Positions 26,994 through 36,254 of a stretch of 49,106 nucleotides of DNA are shown piece after piece. How positions within the stretch are numbered: the stretch's first letter is position 1; each line of letters opens with the position of its first letter. Location of the stretch: NCBI GenBank assembly GCA_964516815.1, contig CAZEXK010000011.1, positions 1 to 49,106 on the forward strand. Reading direction: 5' to 3'. The translations under genes were made by a program, and so were the position numbers. Origin of the DNA: CAIJNA01 sp964516815. GTDB taxonomy: Bacteria > Campylobacterota > Campylobacteria > Campylobacterales > Arcobacteraceae. The notes beneath the pieces were generated by a model. The model saw nothing but the letters and a program-made list of their open reading frames with translations, had not been told where the DNA came from and ran no database searches.

Positions 26994-27836
26994 ATGAATA
27001 AAGAAAACTACTTTATAAATCAAATAGCAGATAATACTTTTATAGGTGATGACGGTGCTGTGATTTATAAAAAATTAAAAAAAAATGAAAAATATGTATA
27101 TAGTAGTGATGGTTTTTTTCAAGATGTTCATTTTAAAAAAGAATGGATGACTTTAGAACAAATTGCTAGTAAATCGATGCTTGTAAATATAAGTGATGCT
27201 ATTGCCATGAATGCTATTGCTAAGTATGTTCTTATTACAATTGCTATTCCTAAAGAGTATAATAAAAAAGATTTGAAACAATTAGCAAAAGGTTTTAAAA
27301 AAGTAGCTAAAAAGTATGGAATTACTATAATAGGTGGTGATACTATTAGCAATATAAAGCTTGATATTTCTATTACTGTTATTTCTATTTGTAAAAATCC
27401 TATATATAGAACTGGAACTAATATAGATGATTTGATATGTCATACAGGAGAACTTGGAACTTGTAAAAAAGATTTGGATCTGTTATCTTCTGGGAAAAGT
27501 ATTTCTAAGAAATCAAAATTTATAAAACCAAAACTAAGAGGAGATTTTTTTTATGAGATTTCACCTTATGTAAATAGTGCATTAGATATATCAGATGGTT
27601 TATCTTTTGAACTAGAAAGATTAAGTAAAGCTAATAATATCGGTTTTGAATTTTTTGCTAATATTAAAAAAGAAATTTTATGTAGTGGAGAAGAATATGA
27701 AATGCTTTTTACAATAGAAGCTATAAACAAAAATAAAGTTAAAGAAATTGCAAAAAAACATAACTTAAAATTAAATATATTTGCAAAAGCTATTAAATCA
27801 GAATATAAAAATAAATGTAAAGGACACCATTTTTAA
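26994..27836 (+). CDS. thiL: Thiamine-monophosphate kinase
   Basis: Phosphorylates thiamine monophosphate to thiamine diphosphate with ATP. FIGDDGAV (Mg-ATP site, residues 17-24), NISDAIAMNA, GGDTI, ALDISDGL and GEEYEMLF motifs are in family order. I place the start at 26994 because AAGGA (26981-26985) is 8 bases upstream; an ATG at 26985 would overlap the Shine-Dalgarno sequence itself. From here 280 aa, slightly shorter than the usual 310-330. Stop and truD start overlap as TAATG. Confidence 0.92.
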   Translation: MNKENYFINQIADNTFIGDDGAVIYKKLKKNEKYVYSSDGFFQDVHFKKEWMTLEQIASKSMLVNISDAIAMNAIAKYVLITIAIPKEYNKKDLKQLAKGFKKVAKKYGITIIGGDTISNIKLDISITVISICKNPIYRTGTNIDDLICHTGELGTCKKDLDLLSSGKSISKKSKFIKPKLRGDFFYEISPYVNSALDISDGLSFELERLSKANNIGFEFFANIKKEILCSGEEYEMLFTIEAINKNKVKEIAKKHNLKLNIFAKAIKSEYKNKCKGHHF

Positions 27837-28903
27837 TGAGTCAAGAAAAACAATTTTATTTATCACACTCAGCAGTTGATATATATTTTAAACAAAGTAA
27901 AGAGGACTTTGTCGTTACAGAAATTCCATTGTATGATTTTACAGGAGAAGGTGAACATATAATCATAAAAGTAAGAAAAAAAGATTTATCTACATGGGAT
28001 GCATTACAAATTATAAGCGATACAATTGGTTGTAAAAGTAGGGATATCGGATATGCAGGATTAAAAGATAAAAATGCACTAACAATACAGCATATTTCTA
28101 TACATAAACAATTTTTGGAAAAAATACATAAATTTGAACATCCACAAATCAAATTTCTTGAAATTACAAGGCATAATAATAAAATAAAAATAGGGCACTT
28201 AAAAGGAAATAAATTTTTTATAAGATTAAAAAGGGTTTTGCCAAAAGATGCTGTGATTTTACAAAATGTACTTCAAAATATTCATAGTTATGGTATGGCT
28301 AATTATTTTGGAGTACAACGATTTGGTATTGATGGAGATAATTATTTAAAAGGTAAAAAGATAATACAAGGAGAGTTAAAAGAAAAGAATAAAAAACTTA
28401 AAACTATGTATTTAAATTCTTATCAAAGTTATTTATTTAATTCATGGTTATCAAAAAGAATAGAAATTTCAAAAATTATAAATAATTTTGATGCTAAAGA
28501 TATAGCTAGTAAACTAAATATGAGTGTAAATGAGATAAAAGAAATTCAAAAACAAAAACATCCTTTTAAATTATTAATGGGAGATATGATGAGTCATTAT
28601 CCACATGGTAAAATATTTCATGTTGAAGACATGCAAAGTGAGGCTGAAAAATTTAATTTAAGAGATAGAGTACCTACTGGTCTTTTAGCAGGAAAAAAAG
28701 CAAAACTATCTTTAGGTGCAGCTTTTAAATATGAAAAAAACAATGACGTGCACACTACACTTGATGGTACAAGAAGATTTGCATGGATATTTTTAGATGA
28801 GGTATCTTCAAAATATAATGAAGAAAAAAATCATTTTGAATTAGAATTTTCTTTACCAAAAGGTTCTTACGCAACTGAAGTTATAAGGGAACTTATACAT
28901 TAA
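27836..28903 (+). CDS. truD: tRNA pseudouridine(13) synthase TruD
   Basis: Makes pseudouridine at position 13 of tRNA. The catalytic Asp is D78 in GYAGLKDKNA, the TruD motif. NYFGVQRFG, LNSYQSYLFN and RVPTGLL are also present. Full length at 355 aa. Translationally coupled to thiL by a one-base overlap. Confidence 0.95.
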   Translation: MSQEKQFYLSHSAVDIYFKQSKEDFVVTEIPLYDFTGEGEHIIIKVRKKDLSTWDALQIISDTIGCKSRDIGYAGLKDKNALTIQHISIHKQFLEKIHKFEHPQIKFLEITRHNNKIKIGHLKGNKFFIRLKRVLPKDAVILQNVLQNIHSYGMANYFGVQRFGIDGDNYLKGKKIIQGELKEKNKKLKTMYLNSYQSYLFNSWLSKRIEISKIINNFDAKDIASKLNMSVNEIKEIQKQKHPFKLLMGDMMSHYPHGKIFHVEDMQSEAEKFNLRDRVPTGLLAGKKAKLSLGAAFKYEKNNDVHTTLDGTRRFAWIFLDEVSSKYNEEKNHFELEFSLPKGSYATEVIRELIH

Positions 28904-28943
28904 TTTTGCTAACATTAAGTAACAATTATTTAAAGGGGTAAAA

Positions 28944-29330
28944 GTGGAAAATAAAAAAGACAATAATAAATGGGAAATTGATGTACTAAGTGACTTAAAT
29001 AAAGCTAATGTTAATTCTGAAATAAACTCAGTAGATATAATCTCCAAAATAGATGATATTTTAGATTTGACAGATAAAGAAGATTCTTCAATGGATGATA
29101 TTAAAAATATAGCGATTGATCTTATGACACAAATTCAATATACAGATTTAAATAGACAAAAAATTGAAAGAGCTATGAATATTATTATTAATAATAGTAA
29201 AATAAGTGAAGATGAACTTAGTGGTGCTTGTATTAAAAAAGCACCAGATGCAAAACATATTGATAGTGATGATGGTGAAGCTATTAGTGATGAATCTCTT
29301 ATGGAGTTAATCGCACAATCTAAAGTGTAA
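28944..29330 (+). CDS. Short CheZ-like chemotaxis phosphatase
   Basis: A 128-residue acidic protein starting at GTG with AAAGGGG upstream. The central helix reads LMTQIQYTDLNRQKIERAMN. It carries D68 and Q72 in the D-x3-Q spacing of the CheZ catalytic pair, plus the RQKIER that follows it in epsilonproteobacterial CheZ. The C-terminal ISDESLMELI resembles the CheY-binding tail. At about 60% of normal CheZ length it lacks most of the N-terminal hairpin. No chemotaxis genes are adjacent. Role: probably dephosphorylation of CheY or a related receiver protein. Confidence 0.6.
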   Translation: MENKKDNNKWEIDVLSDLNKANVNSEINSVDIISKIDDILDLTDKEDSSMDDIKNIAIDLMTQIQYTDLNRQKIERAMNIIINNSKISEDELSGACIKKAPDAKHIDSDDGEAISDESLMELIAQSKV

Positions 29331-29349
29331 AATTATTAAGTTAAATAAA

Positions 29350-31632
29350 TTAAAAAAGAGATTTTAATTTATTTTGTAATTGTTCTTTAGCTTTATTGCT
29401 TATTTTATCCTTTGCTTTTTCTTTTTCACTATTAATTTTTTTATTTTTTAAATCATCAAGCAATGAACTTGAAGTTATATTTTGAAAATTACTAAAAATT
29501 GATTGATCAGTATTATAAGTGGATAATAATTTTTCGACCTTGTTAAAATCATCTTTGCTCATATTTGTACCCAATTCATCTTTGAATTTTTTTGTTAATT
29601 TTTCTTTCAATTCATTTTTAAATTTAAGTAGTTTTTTATTAGCTACTTGCTTTAATTGTTTTGCTATTATTTTATCAAGGTTGCTATTTATTGAAATAGA
29701 TGGGTCTTGTAAATCACCTACAATTTTAGCATTTATGTTAAATTTATTAATATCTTTGAGAATATTTTTTAACAAACTGTCAAATTTACTTCCACTTGAT
29801 GAATAATCAAATGTAGTTTTTAATATATTATTATTTATATTTGCTTTTATTGTTTTAAAATCAACTATATCAACCCTAGCTTTAGAACTGATTATTGAAT
29901 TTAGTAAAACTAAATTGTTTTTGGTATCATATTTTTCATTTTTAAGTTCTTTAATATTCATATCTAAAAATGTTAATTGCTTATCTTTTAATCCATCATG
30001 TGTAAGATTTAAATATGAATTTTTATAATGAACATTACTACTTGTGATTTTTGCACTTATTATTTTATTTAGTTTTTTAGGATCATTTGAGATGTTAATC
30101 GCGTGTAATTTTGCTTCTAATTCTTTTATTTTTATATTAGCATTTAAATTATGAATTACAAATGATGGAAGGTTTAATTTATCACTAAAATGTATGTATC
30201 TACCTGACATTCTTTTTTGCTCAATATCTTCTTCTTTAGTATTTAAATAAGGCTTAGCTAATTTGTAATATTTTAGTCCTAGAGTAATATATTTTTGTAA
30301 TGAAGCAGAAAAATATGTACCTAAGAAGTTTAAAGCTCCTCTTTGATCTAGGGAGTATTTATTTATAATATAGTCATATTCTTTTTTAGGTAGGGTATTT
30401 ATAGTTTCATAATGTTTACTTAATAATTGTTTATCAACTTTGTACTTTTCATTTAAATTACTTAATTTATTTTTATATGTGTTTATGTCTTCTTGCACAC
30501 TTTTTGAGTTTTTTAAGATATTTGGTATATCATTTTTGTCTTTTATATTTGTGATTTGATTTTTTAGGGCGATTATTCTTGTCTTTAAATCTTTTAATTG
30601 ACTTTCATTTATATCTGATTTAGAATATGTTTTATATCTAGTTAATATTTCATTTATATCTTTTTGTATGATTTTTGCTTGATTTATTGTTTGTAAGTTC
30701 TCTTTTTTTAATATATCATCAACCTTAGGTAATTTCATTTCTTTGGAATTCTTATTTTCTATGAGTTTACTAACTAATTGTTCTGATGTAGTTTTATTTT
30801 GTACATCTTGTGTTGTATTTAAAATAATATTTTTAAATGTCAATTGTGTGATATTTGCTTTTTTATGTAATAATGCTCTTGTATTAAAGTCAAATCTAAT
30901 TTTATCAATTTTACTATCATCTGATTGCTTGTCTGATTTGACAATAATAGAATTGATGTCTAGTATACCTTTTTGAAAATCACTAGTTACATCATCAATA
31001 TATATTGTTTTACTTGAGAGTTTGTTCAAAGTAAATTCTAATGTAAATTTTAAAATAGGATCAAAAACCAAAACCACAAATGCAATAATTAGTGAGATAA
31101 AAGAAACGATAAATAAAAAACCACTTATTCTAAATATACCGGGTTTTTTTGATAATTTTTTTTCACTAAATGGATTTAACCAGGAAAAATATTTTGATGT
31201 TTCAAACCATTTTTGAAATTGTATTCTATACTTATTTATTAATATTTTAAATATAATATACGTAGGAATAAATGAAATAAGTCCAAATATAAAACTACCC
31301 ATAACAGCAGTATGATTGTAACTAGACCATAAAGTTGGAGCATAGTTATACATGTTTGTAAAAATAGTATTAAATGATGGATTTGTTAATATATCATAAC
31401 CAATACTAGCAAAATATGGATCAAGGATAAAAGCTAAACTACCAAATAATACAGAACTTAATACAAATATAGCAAATGGTACATTTATACTAAATACAAG
31501 AATTAATATAACAATATTTGCAATTGTAAACATAGGTAAAAATCCACTTAACATACCTAAAGTTATCGCAAGTGAAACCTGCCAAGATGATTGTGCTGAA
31601 TTTAAAGCCTTAAATATTTTATAAAAATTCAT
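29350..31632 (-). CDS. Fusion of TIGR03546-like membrane protein and TIGR03545-like AsmA-type protein
   Basis: A 760-residue protein. Residues 1-150 have the TIGR03546 pattern (KALNSAQSSWQVSLAITLGM, LDPYFASIGYDIL, NHTAVMGSFIFGL) with several membrane helices. Another membrane helix lies at about 168-190, after which VFDPILKFTLEFTLNKLSSKTIYIDDV begins a TIGR03545-like periplasmic region with AsmA-like beta repeats and coiled coil (about 320-410). In gammaproteobacteria the two families are neighbouring separate genes; here they are one. AsmA-like proteins are linked to lipid transport between membranes; that role here is inferred. It ends the ubiX-to-tauE run. Confidence 0.72.
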   Translation of the reverse strand: MNFYKIFKALNSAQSSWQVSLAITLGMLSGFLPMFTIANIVILILVFSINVPFAIFVLSSVLFGSLAFILDPYFASIGYDILTNPSFNTIFTNMYNYAPTLWSSYNHTAVMGSFIFGLISFIPTYIIFKILINKYRIQFQKWFETSKYFSWLNPFSEKKLSKKPGIFRISGFLFIVSFISLIIAFVVLVFDPILKFTLEFTLNKLSSKTIYIDDVTSDFQKGILDINSIIVKSDKQSDDSKIDKIRFDFNTRALLHKKANITQLTFKNIILNTTQDVQNKTTSEQLVSKLIENKNSKEMKLPKVDDILKKENLQTINQAKIIQKDINEILTRYKTYSKSDINESQLKDLKTRIIALKNQITNIKDKNDIPNILKNSKSVQEDINTYKNKLSNLNEKYKVDKQLLSKHYETINTLPKKEYDYIINKYSLDQRGALNFLGTYFSASLQKYITLGLKYYKLAKPYLNTKEEDIEQKRMSGRYIHFSDKLNLPSFVIHNLNANIKIKELEAKLHAINISNDPKKLNKIISAKITSSNVHYKNSYLNLTHDGLKDKQLTFLDMNIKELKNEKYDTKNNLVLLNSIISSKARVDIVDFKTIKANINNNILKTTFDYSSSGSKFDSLLKNILKDINKFNINAKIVGDLQDPSISINSNLDKIIAKQLKQVANKKLLKFKNELKEKLTKKFKDELGTNMSKDDFNKVEKLLSTYNTDQSIFSNFQNITSSSLLDDLKNKKINSEKEKAKDKISNKAKEQLQNKLKSLF

Positions 31633-31640
31633 TTTTTTCC

Positions 31641-32381
31641 TTATTTGATTATATTAAATACTGTAAAACATAAAATAACAACATACATAAATAGTATGTA
31701 AAATTTATATGAGACAATATTAACTATTTTTTTTGCTTTTATTCCAAAATATACACCAAGCAGGGATGCTGTACCGACAATTATACCTTCATTATAAAGC
31801 ATATATCCATTTGTACTTAATGATATAAATCCAGCTAAAGATGAAAATACAACAAAAAATAAAGCTAAAGAACCAGCACTTTTAAATGAATAATTCATAT
31901 ATGATACTAAGATAGGAACTAACATAATAGAACCACCAATACCAATAGTCATAGCAATAATACCTATAATTAAACCAATAAATATTAAAAGTATTGGCTT
32001 ATGATTTGTTTTTGCAAATATATTGTTGTTTGTTGAAGTAAACGCTACTTTATATATTGCTAATATAATAATAGCTAAAAATATATATTGTAAAGTAATA
32101 TTTGGCAAATTAATTATGATAAATGAAGAAACTAAACCTCCTAAAAAACCACCAAAACCTAAATAAAAAGCATCTTTTAAGAACTTATCCTTATTTTTAA
32201 AATTTAAATATGTTCCAAAAATAGATGTGAAAAGCATTTGCATAATTGAAATTGCAATAGAGCTTTTCATATCAAACCCAACTAAAAGTAATAAAGGAAT
32301 TAGCACCATTCCTCCACCTATACCAAAAAAACCACCAAAAAAACCAGCTAAAAGTCCAAAACTTAAAAGGTCAATAGCCAT
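31641..32381 (-). CDS. TauE/SafE-family permease
   Basis: A 246-residue inner-membrane protein with about eight hydrophobic helices and the two inverted family repeats: GGFFGIGGGMVLIPLLL near the N-terminus and MTIGIGGSIMLVPIL in the second half. The family exports sulfite, sulfoacetate or other small organic anions; the substrate here cannot be told. It lies 5 bases after cysE, so a sulfur-related substrate is possible. Confidence 0.85.
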   Translation of the reverse strand: MAIDLLSFGLLAGFFGGFFGIGGGMVLIPLLLLVGFDMKSSIAISIMQMLFTSIFGTYLNFKNKDKFLKDAFYLGFGGFLGGLVSSFIIINLPNITLQYIFLAIIILAIYKVAFTSTNNNIFAKTNHKPILLIFIGLIIGIIAMTIGIGGSIMLVPILVSYMNYSFKSAGSLALFFVVFSSLAGFISLSTNGYMLYNEGIIVGTASLLGVYFGIKAKKIVNIVSYKFYILFMYVVILCFTVFNIIK

Positions 32382-32386
32382 ATAAG

Positions 32387-33097
32387 TTATTTTTCTTTAG
32401 CCATAGCATTAATAAAATTTGAATATATTTTTTCTAAGTCTTCATCTTCTTTGCTAACATCAATTCCATCATGTTTTTTTAAAGCATGTTCCAAAATAGT
32501 AACTCTTTTTAATAAGTATTCAAACATTTCTTTATTTATATCTGGAAGTTCGTTGTGATCTAGTTTTGATACAAGGTTTTTTCTTTTTATAATTCTAGCA
32601 GGAACTCCAACTGCGGTTGAATTTTCATCAACATCGCAAATTACAACTGAATTTGCACCTATTTTTGAATTTTGTCCAATTGTAATATTACCTAGTATTT
32701 TTGCACCACTACCAATTATTACATTGTTTTTAACAGTAGGGTGTCTTTTATCGTGAGTTAGTGAAACACCACCTAATGTTACTCCTTGATAAATCAAAAC
32801 ATCATCACCAACTATTGATGTTTCACCAATAACTACACCAAAAGCATGATCTATAAATACACGTCTTCCAATAGTAGCACATGGATGGATATCTGTATTT
32901 GTTAAAAATTGACTAAGACCACCTACCATTCTTGCTAATATTTTAAAGCCATTTTTATATAGTTTGTTAGCTATTCTATAATTAACAATTGCCCATAATC
33001 CAGGATAGTTAAATATCAATTCTATTTTTGAGTGTAAAGCTGGATCATTTTGTTTTGGTACTGTAAAGTCTTCTTTTATTAGTTCAAATAGTGTCAT
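32387..33097 (-). CDS. cysE: Serine O-acetyltransferase
   Basis: Makes O-acetylserine from serine and acetyl-CoA, the first step of cysteine biosynthesis. The left-handed beta-helix hexapeptide repeats and the catalytic motif DHAFGVVIGE, QGVTLGG and GVPARIIK are all present. It is 236 aa, slightly short at the N-terminus as in other Campylobacterota. Ten bases separate it from hisS. Confidence 0.95.
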   Translation of the reverse strand: MTLFELIKEDFTVPKQNDPALHSKIELIFNYPGLWAIVNYRIANKLYKNGFKILARMVGGLSQFLTNTDIHPCATIGRRVFIDHAFGVVIGETSIVGDDVLIYQGVTLGGVSLTHDKRHPTVKNNVIIGSGAKILGNITIGQNSKIGANSVVICDVDENSTAVGVPARIIKRKNLVSKLDHNELPDINKEMFEYLLKRVTILEHALKKHDGIDVSKEDEDLEKIYSNFINAMAKEK

Positions 33098-33107
33098 ATC
33101 TTTCTTC

Positions 33108-34319
33108 TTATAAATTCTCTATATTTATAGTTTGTTCTTCTTTAGTTTGTAAATTTTTTGTCCATACTGTATTGTTTTTTAATTCATCTTCTCCAATTAG
33201 CATAACAAATGTAGCGTTCGCTTTTTGAGCATTATTTAAATGTTTTGAAAAACTTCTTACTTTATAATCAGTTATCACTTTTGAGTTTTTTCTTTTTTTG
33301 TTTACAAGTTTAAATACTGTATCATTTGCTTGTAGGCACATCGAACCTATATATATTTCATCGTTTTTGATATCTGGCATAACAATTAATTCTAATAATC
33401 TTTGAATACCTATAGCAAATCCAATAGCTGGAGTTTCTTTACCACCTAAAAATTCCACTAATTTATCGTATCTACCACCACCTGCAATTGCACTTTGTGC
33501 ACCTATATTTGTACTTACAAATTCAAAAGCAGTTTTAGTATAATAATCTAATCCTCTAACCAAGTTTGAATCAACTGTAAAACTAATATCATTGTTTTCT
33601 AAGATACTTTTTAATTTTTCAAAATCATCATCACAAACATTACACAAAGATTTTGTAATTTTTGGAGCATTTATTAACATTGATTGGCAAGATTTATTTT
33701 TACAGTCAAGTACTCTAATTGGATTTGTTATTATTCTTCTATTACAATCTTCGCAAAGCTGGAGAGTACTTAAGTGTTTTACTAAGTTTTGTTTATAACT
33801 TGGCATACAATCCTTACAACCTAAAGAATTTAATTGGAGCTCATAATTTATTTTAAAAAATGATAATATTTCACTAAGCATCAAAATAATATTTGCATCT
33901 TCATATACACTACTTTGACCAAATGATTCACAACCAAACTGATGAAATTGTCTTAATCTTCCTTTTTGTGGTCGTTCGTATCTAAACATAGCTCCATGAT
34001 AAAAAAATCGACTTGTTCCGCCAGCACGATCTAGTTTGTTTTGTACAAACATACGTACAACACCAGCAGTTCCTTCAGGTCGTAAACAAACATCGTTATT
34101 ACCTTTATCTATAAATTGATACATCTCTTTACCAACAATATCACTGCTTTGTCCAACAGATCTTTTAAATAATGAGGTTTCTTCTAAAATAGGAGTTTCA
34201 AGATAAGAAAATCCATAACGAGTTGCTATTTTTGATGCATTGCTAATAAAATATGTAAAGAGTTCACTTTCACTATTTAGTATATCTTTCATACCTCTTA
34301 AGCTTTGAATATTTGTCAT
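33108..34319 (-). CDS. hisS: Histidyl-tRNA synthetase
   Basis: Class II aminoacyl-tRNA synthetase. Motif 2 with LRPEGTAGVVR, the His-binding GLDYYTKTAFEF, and motif 3 GFAIGIQRLL are intact. Four Cys pairs (CKDC, CEDC, CKNKSC, CNVC) form a small zinc-like insertion in the middle. Length 403 aa. A 94-base gap separates it from tmk, which could hold its own promoter. Confidence 0.96.
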   Translation of the reverse strand: MTNIQSLRGMKDILNSESELFTYFISNASKIATRYGFSYLETPILEETSLFKRSVGQSSDIVGKEMYQFIDKGNNDVCLRPEGTAGVVRMFVQNKLDRAGGTSRFFYHGAMFRYERPQKGRLRQFHQFGCESFGQSSVYEDANIILMLSEILSFFKINYELQLNSLGCKDCMPSYKQNLVKHLSTLQLCEDCNRRIITNPIRVLDCKNKSCQSMLINAPKITKSLCNVCDDDFEKLKSILENNDISFTVDSNLVRGLDYYTKTAFEFVSTNIGAQSAIAGGGRYDKLVEFLGGKETPAIGFAIGIQRLLELIVMPDIKNDEIYIGSMCLQANDTVFKLVNKKRKNSKVITDYKVRSFSKHLNNAQKANATFVMLIGEDELKNNTVWTKNLQTKEEQTINIENL

Positions 34320-34413
34320 TATTTAACCTTATTCTTAAATATTTGCTAGGATAACATAATTATTGTTTAGAATTGCTTTTAAAAATTGAGCTTAAATTTA
34401 ATAAAAGAAGATA

Positions 34414-34980
34414 TTATTTTATAATAAATTCTTGAATTTCTTGTGCTATATTATGAACATCAGATTTTGCGTCAATATAAAGTGCATCGAAGTTTAGTTC
34501 TTTTATTGCTTGTTTCATTCTTGCTTGAACTTCTATTAAATAAGTACTTCCTCTTTTTTCAATAGCATCATTTGATTTTGAACTTAGTCGTTTTTCAAGT
34601 TCATCTTTGCTCAATTCTAAAAATATAATTTTTGTTGGAATTGTTTTATCTAAAGCAATTAAATTTAAAGAAATTGCAAGTTCCATTGGAATATCTTTTG
34701 CATATCCAATTCCAGAAATGACACCTCTATCACTTATTATCATTTCGTTTGGATTTTGTTTTATTATTTCAAATATATGTTGTGCTCTATCTGCTAAAAA
34801 TAAAAGCATTTCTGCTATTTTTGATGTAGCTTCTCCATTTAATACAATTTTTCGTATTTTAGTTCCAAGCTCAGTTCCTCCGGGCTCTTTTGTAAAAATA
34901 GCATTTGGATATTTTTTCTTTAAAATACTTAATTGCGTAGATTTACCTGAGGTATCTATCCCTTCTATTATAATGTACAT
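34414..34980 (-). CDS. tmk: Thymidylate kinase
   Basis: Phosphorylates dTMP to dTDP. The P-loop IEGIDTSGKSTQ, TKEPGGT (DR-like substrate loop) and ISDRGVISGIGYA motifs are present. It is 188 aa, near the short end of the family. Its start touches the coaD stop (one base shared). Confidence 0.95.
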   Translation of the reverse strand: MYIIIEGIDTSGKSTQLSILKKKYPNAIFTKEPGGTELGTKIRKIVLNGEATSKIAEMLLFLADRAQHIFEIIKQNPNEMIISDRGVISGIGYAKDIPMELAISLNLIALDKTIPTKIIFLELSKDELEKRLSSKSNDAIEKRGSTYLIEVQARMKQAIKELNFDALYIDAKSDVHNIAQEIQEFIIK

Positions 34981-35477
34981 TACTTTAGATCTTTGAAGTT
35001 TGTTTTTTTGATGATCAAATTCATAATTTTTTTGGGAGTTAAATGAGATATCTTACCATTGTGTCTTATCAAATCTCTTACTATTGATGAACTCACAAAG
35101 GCATTACTAAGTGTTGGCATTAGATATATTGTTTCAATATTGTCATCTAAAGAGTTGTTTGCATAGCCCATTTGAAGTTCATATTCAAAATCACTAACAA
35201 CTCTTAAACCTCTAATAATATTTGTAGTATCTTGTTCTCTTGCAAAATCTACTAATAAATTATCAAATGATAATACTTTTATACCTTCTAAATCTTTAGT
35301 AGCTTCTTGAATAAACTCTATTCTTTGTTTGATTGTAAACATAGGTTCTTTACTACTATTTATTCCAACACCAATTATAAGTTCATCAAATATTTTTAAA
35401 GCTCTTTTAATAATATCCATATGTCCGTTCGTAATTGGATCAAATGTTCCTGTATATATAGCTCTTTTGTGTTTCAT
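34980..35477 (-). CDS. coaD: Phosphopantetheine adenylyltransferase
   Basis: Penultimate step of coenzyme A synthesis. YTGTFDPITNGHMDII contains the T/HxGH nucleotidyl-transfer motif, and IIRGLRVVSDFEYELQM is the family signature. I start it at 35477 (MKHKRAIY) because GGAAGG lies 7 bases upstream and the family begins there. An ATG at 35492 would sit inside that site and overlap ubiX. Confidence 0.95.
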   Translation of the reverse strand: MKHKRAIYTGTFDPITNGHMDIIKRALKIFDELIIGVGINSSKEPMFTIKQRIEFIQEATKDLEGIKVLSFDNLLVDFAREQDTTNIIRGLRVVSDFEYELQMGYANNSLDDNIETIYLMPTLSNAFVSSSIVRDLIRHNGKISHLTPKKIMNLIIKKTNFKDLK

Positions 35478-35479
35478 TT

Positions 35480-36025
35480 TTAACCTTCCCATCTTTTATA
35501 TAATGAATGTTGTATATTTAAATTATCAAACCATTTTCCAATTATAAAATTTTCCATGTCTTGTAATGTCTGTTGCTTTGAATAATATCCTAAAACAGGA
35601 GGAGCAATTGTTACTCCTAGTTTTGATAAATTTGACATATTGTCTAATTGAATAGAATTAAATGGCATTTCTCTTGGAGCTATAATAACTTTTCGCTGCT
35701 CTTTTAACATTACACTAAACGCTCTTGTGATTAGTGAATCTGCAATTCCAATACTACATTTTGCAAGTGTATTCATAGAGCAAGGAACTATTATCATTGC
35801 ATCTGTTTGAAAACTACCTGATGCAATTGGTGCTTGAATGCTATTATCATCGTAAAATATAATATTGTCATTTTTTGGTATTTGTATAGTTTGTTCAAAT
35901 TGTAAAGCAACTTTTGCACTATTTGAAATTACGCAATAAACTATTACATCTTTTGGTAATAAAGTTATAAATTTCAGTCCAAGTGATACGCCACTAGCAC
36001 CCGTAATAGCAACAATTAGTTTCAT
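35480..36025 (-). CDS. ubiX: Flavin prenyltransferase UbiX
   Basis: Makes prenyl-FMN, the cofactor of UbiD-type decarboxylases. AITGASGV, the FMN-binding PCSMNTLAKCSIGIADSLITRA and APREMPFNSIQL segment are intact. At 181 aa full length. It is the first gene of the ubiX-coaD-tmk unit; its last codons supply the coaD Shine-Dalgarno sequence. Confidence 0.95.
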   Translation of the reverse strand: MKLIVAITGASGVSLGLKFITLLPKDVIVYCVISNSAKVALQFEQTIQIPKNDNIIFYDDNSIQAPIASGSFQTDAMIIVPCSMNTLAKCSIGIADSLITRAFSVMLKEQRKVIIAPREMPFNSIQLDNMSNLSKLGVTIAPPVLGYYSKQQTLQDMENFIIGKWFDNLNIQHSLYKRWEG

Positions 36026-36254
36026 TAAAAATCCTCAAACTAGTTTAAAGTAATAACTAGTGTTTATTAAAAGTGATTTTAACGAATTTTTACTTTAAAG
36101 TAAAAGTACAAATTTAAACAAATTTTTCCAAAAACTAATATTTAAAACAAAATTATGGATTATAATATACATTATATATAATACTTAATATTATAATTAT
36201 ACATTAAGTTATATTTAGTTAAAATAATAAAACAAAATGTATAAAGGATATAGC

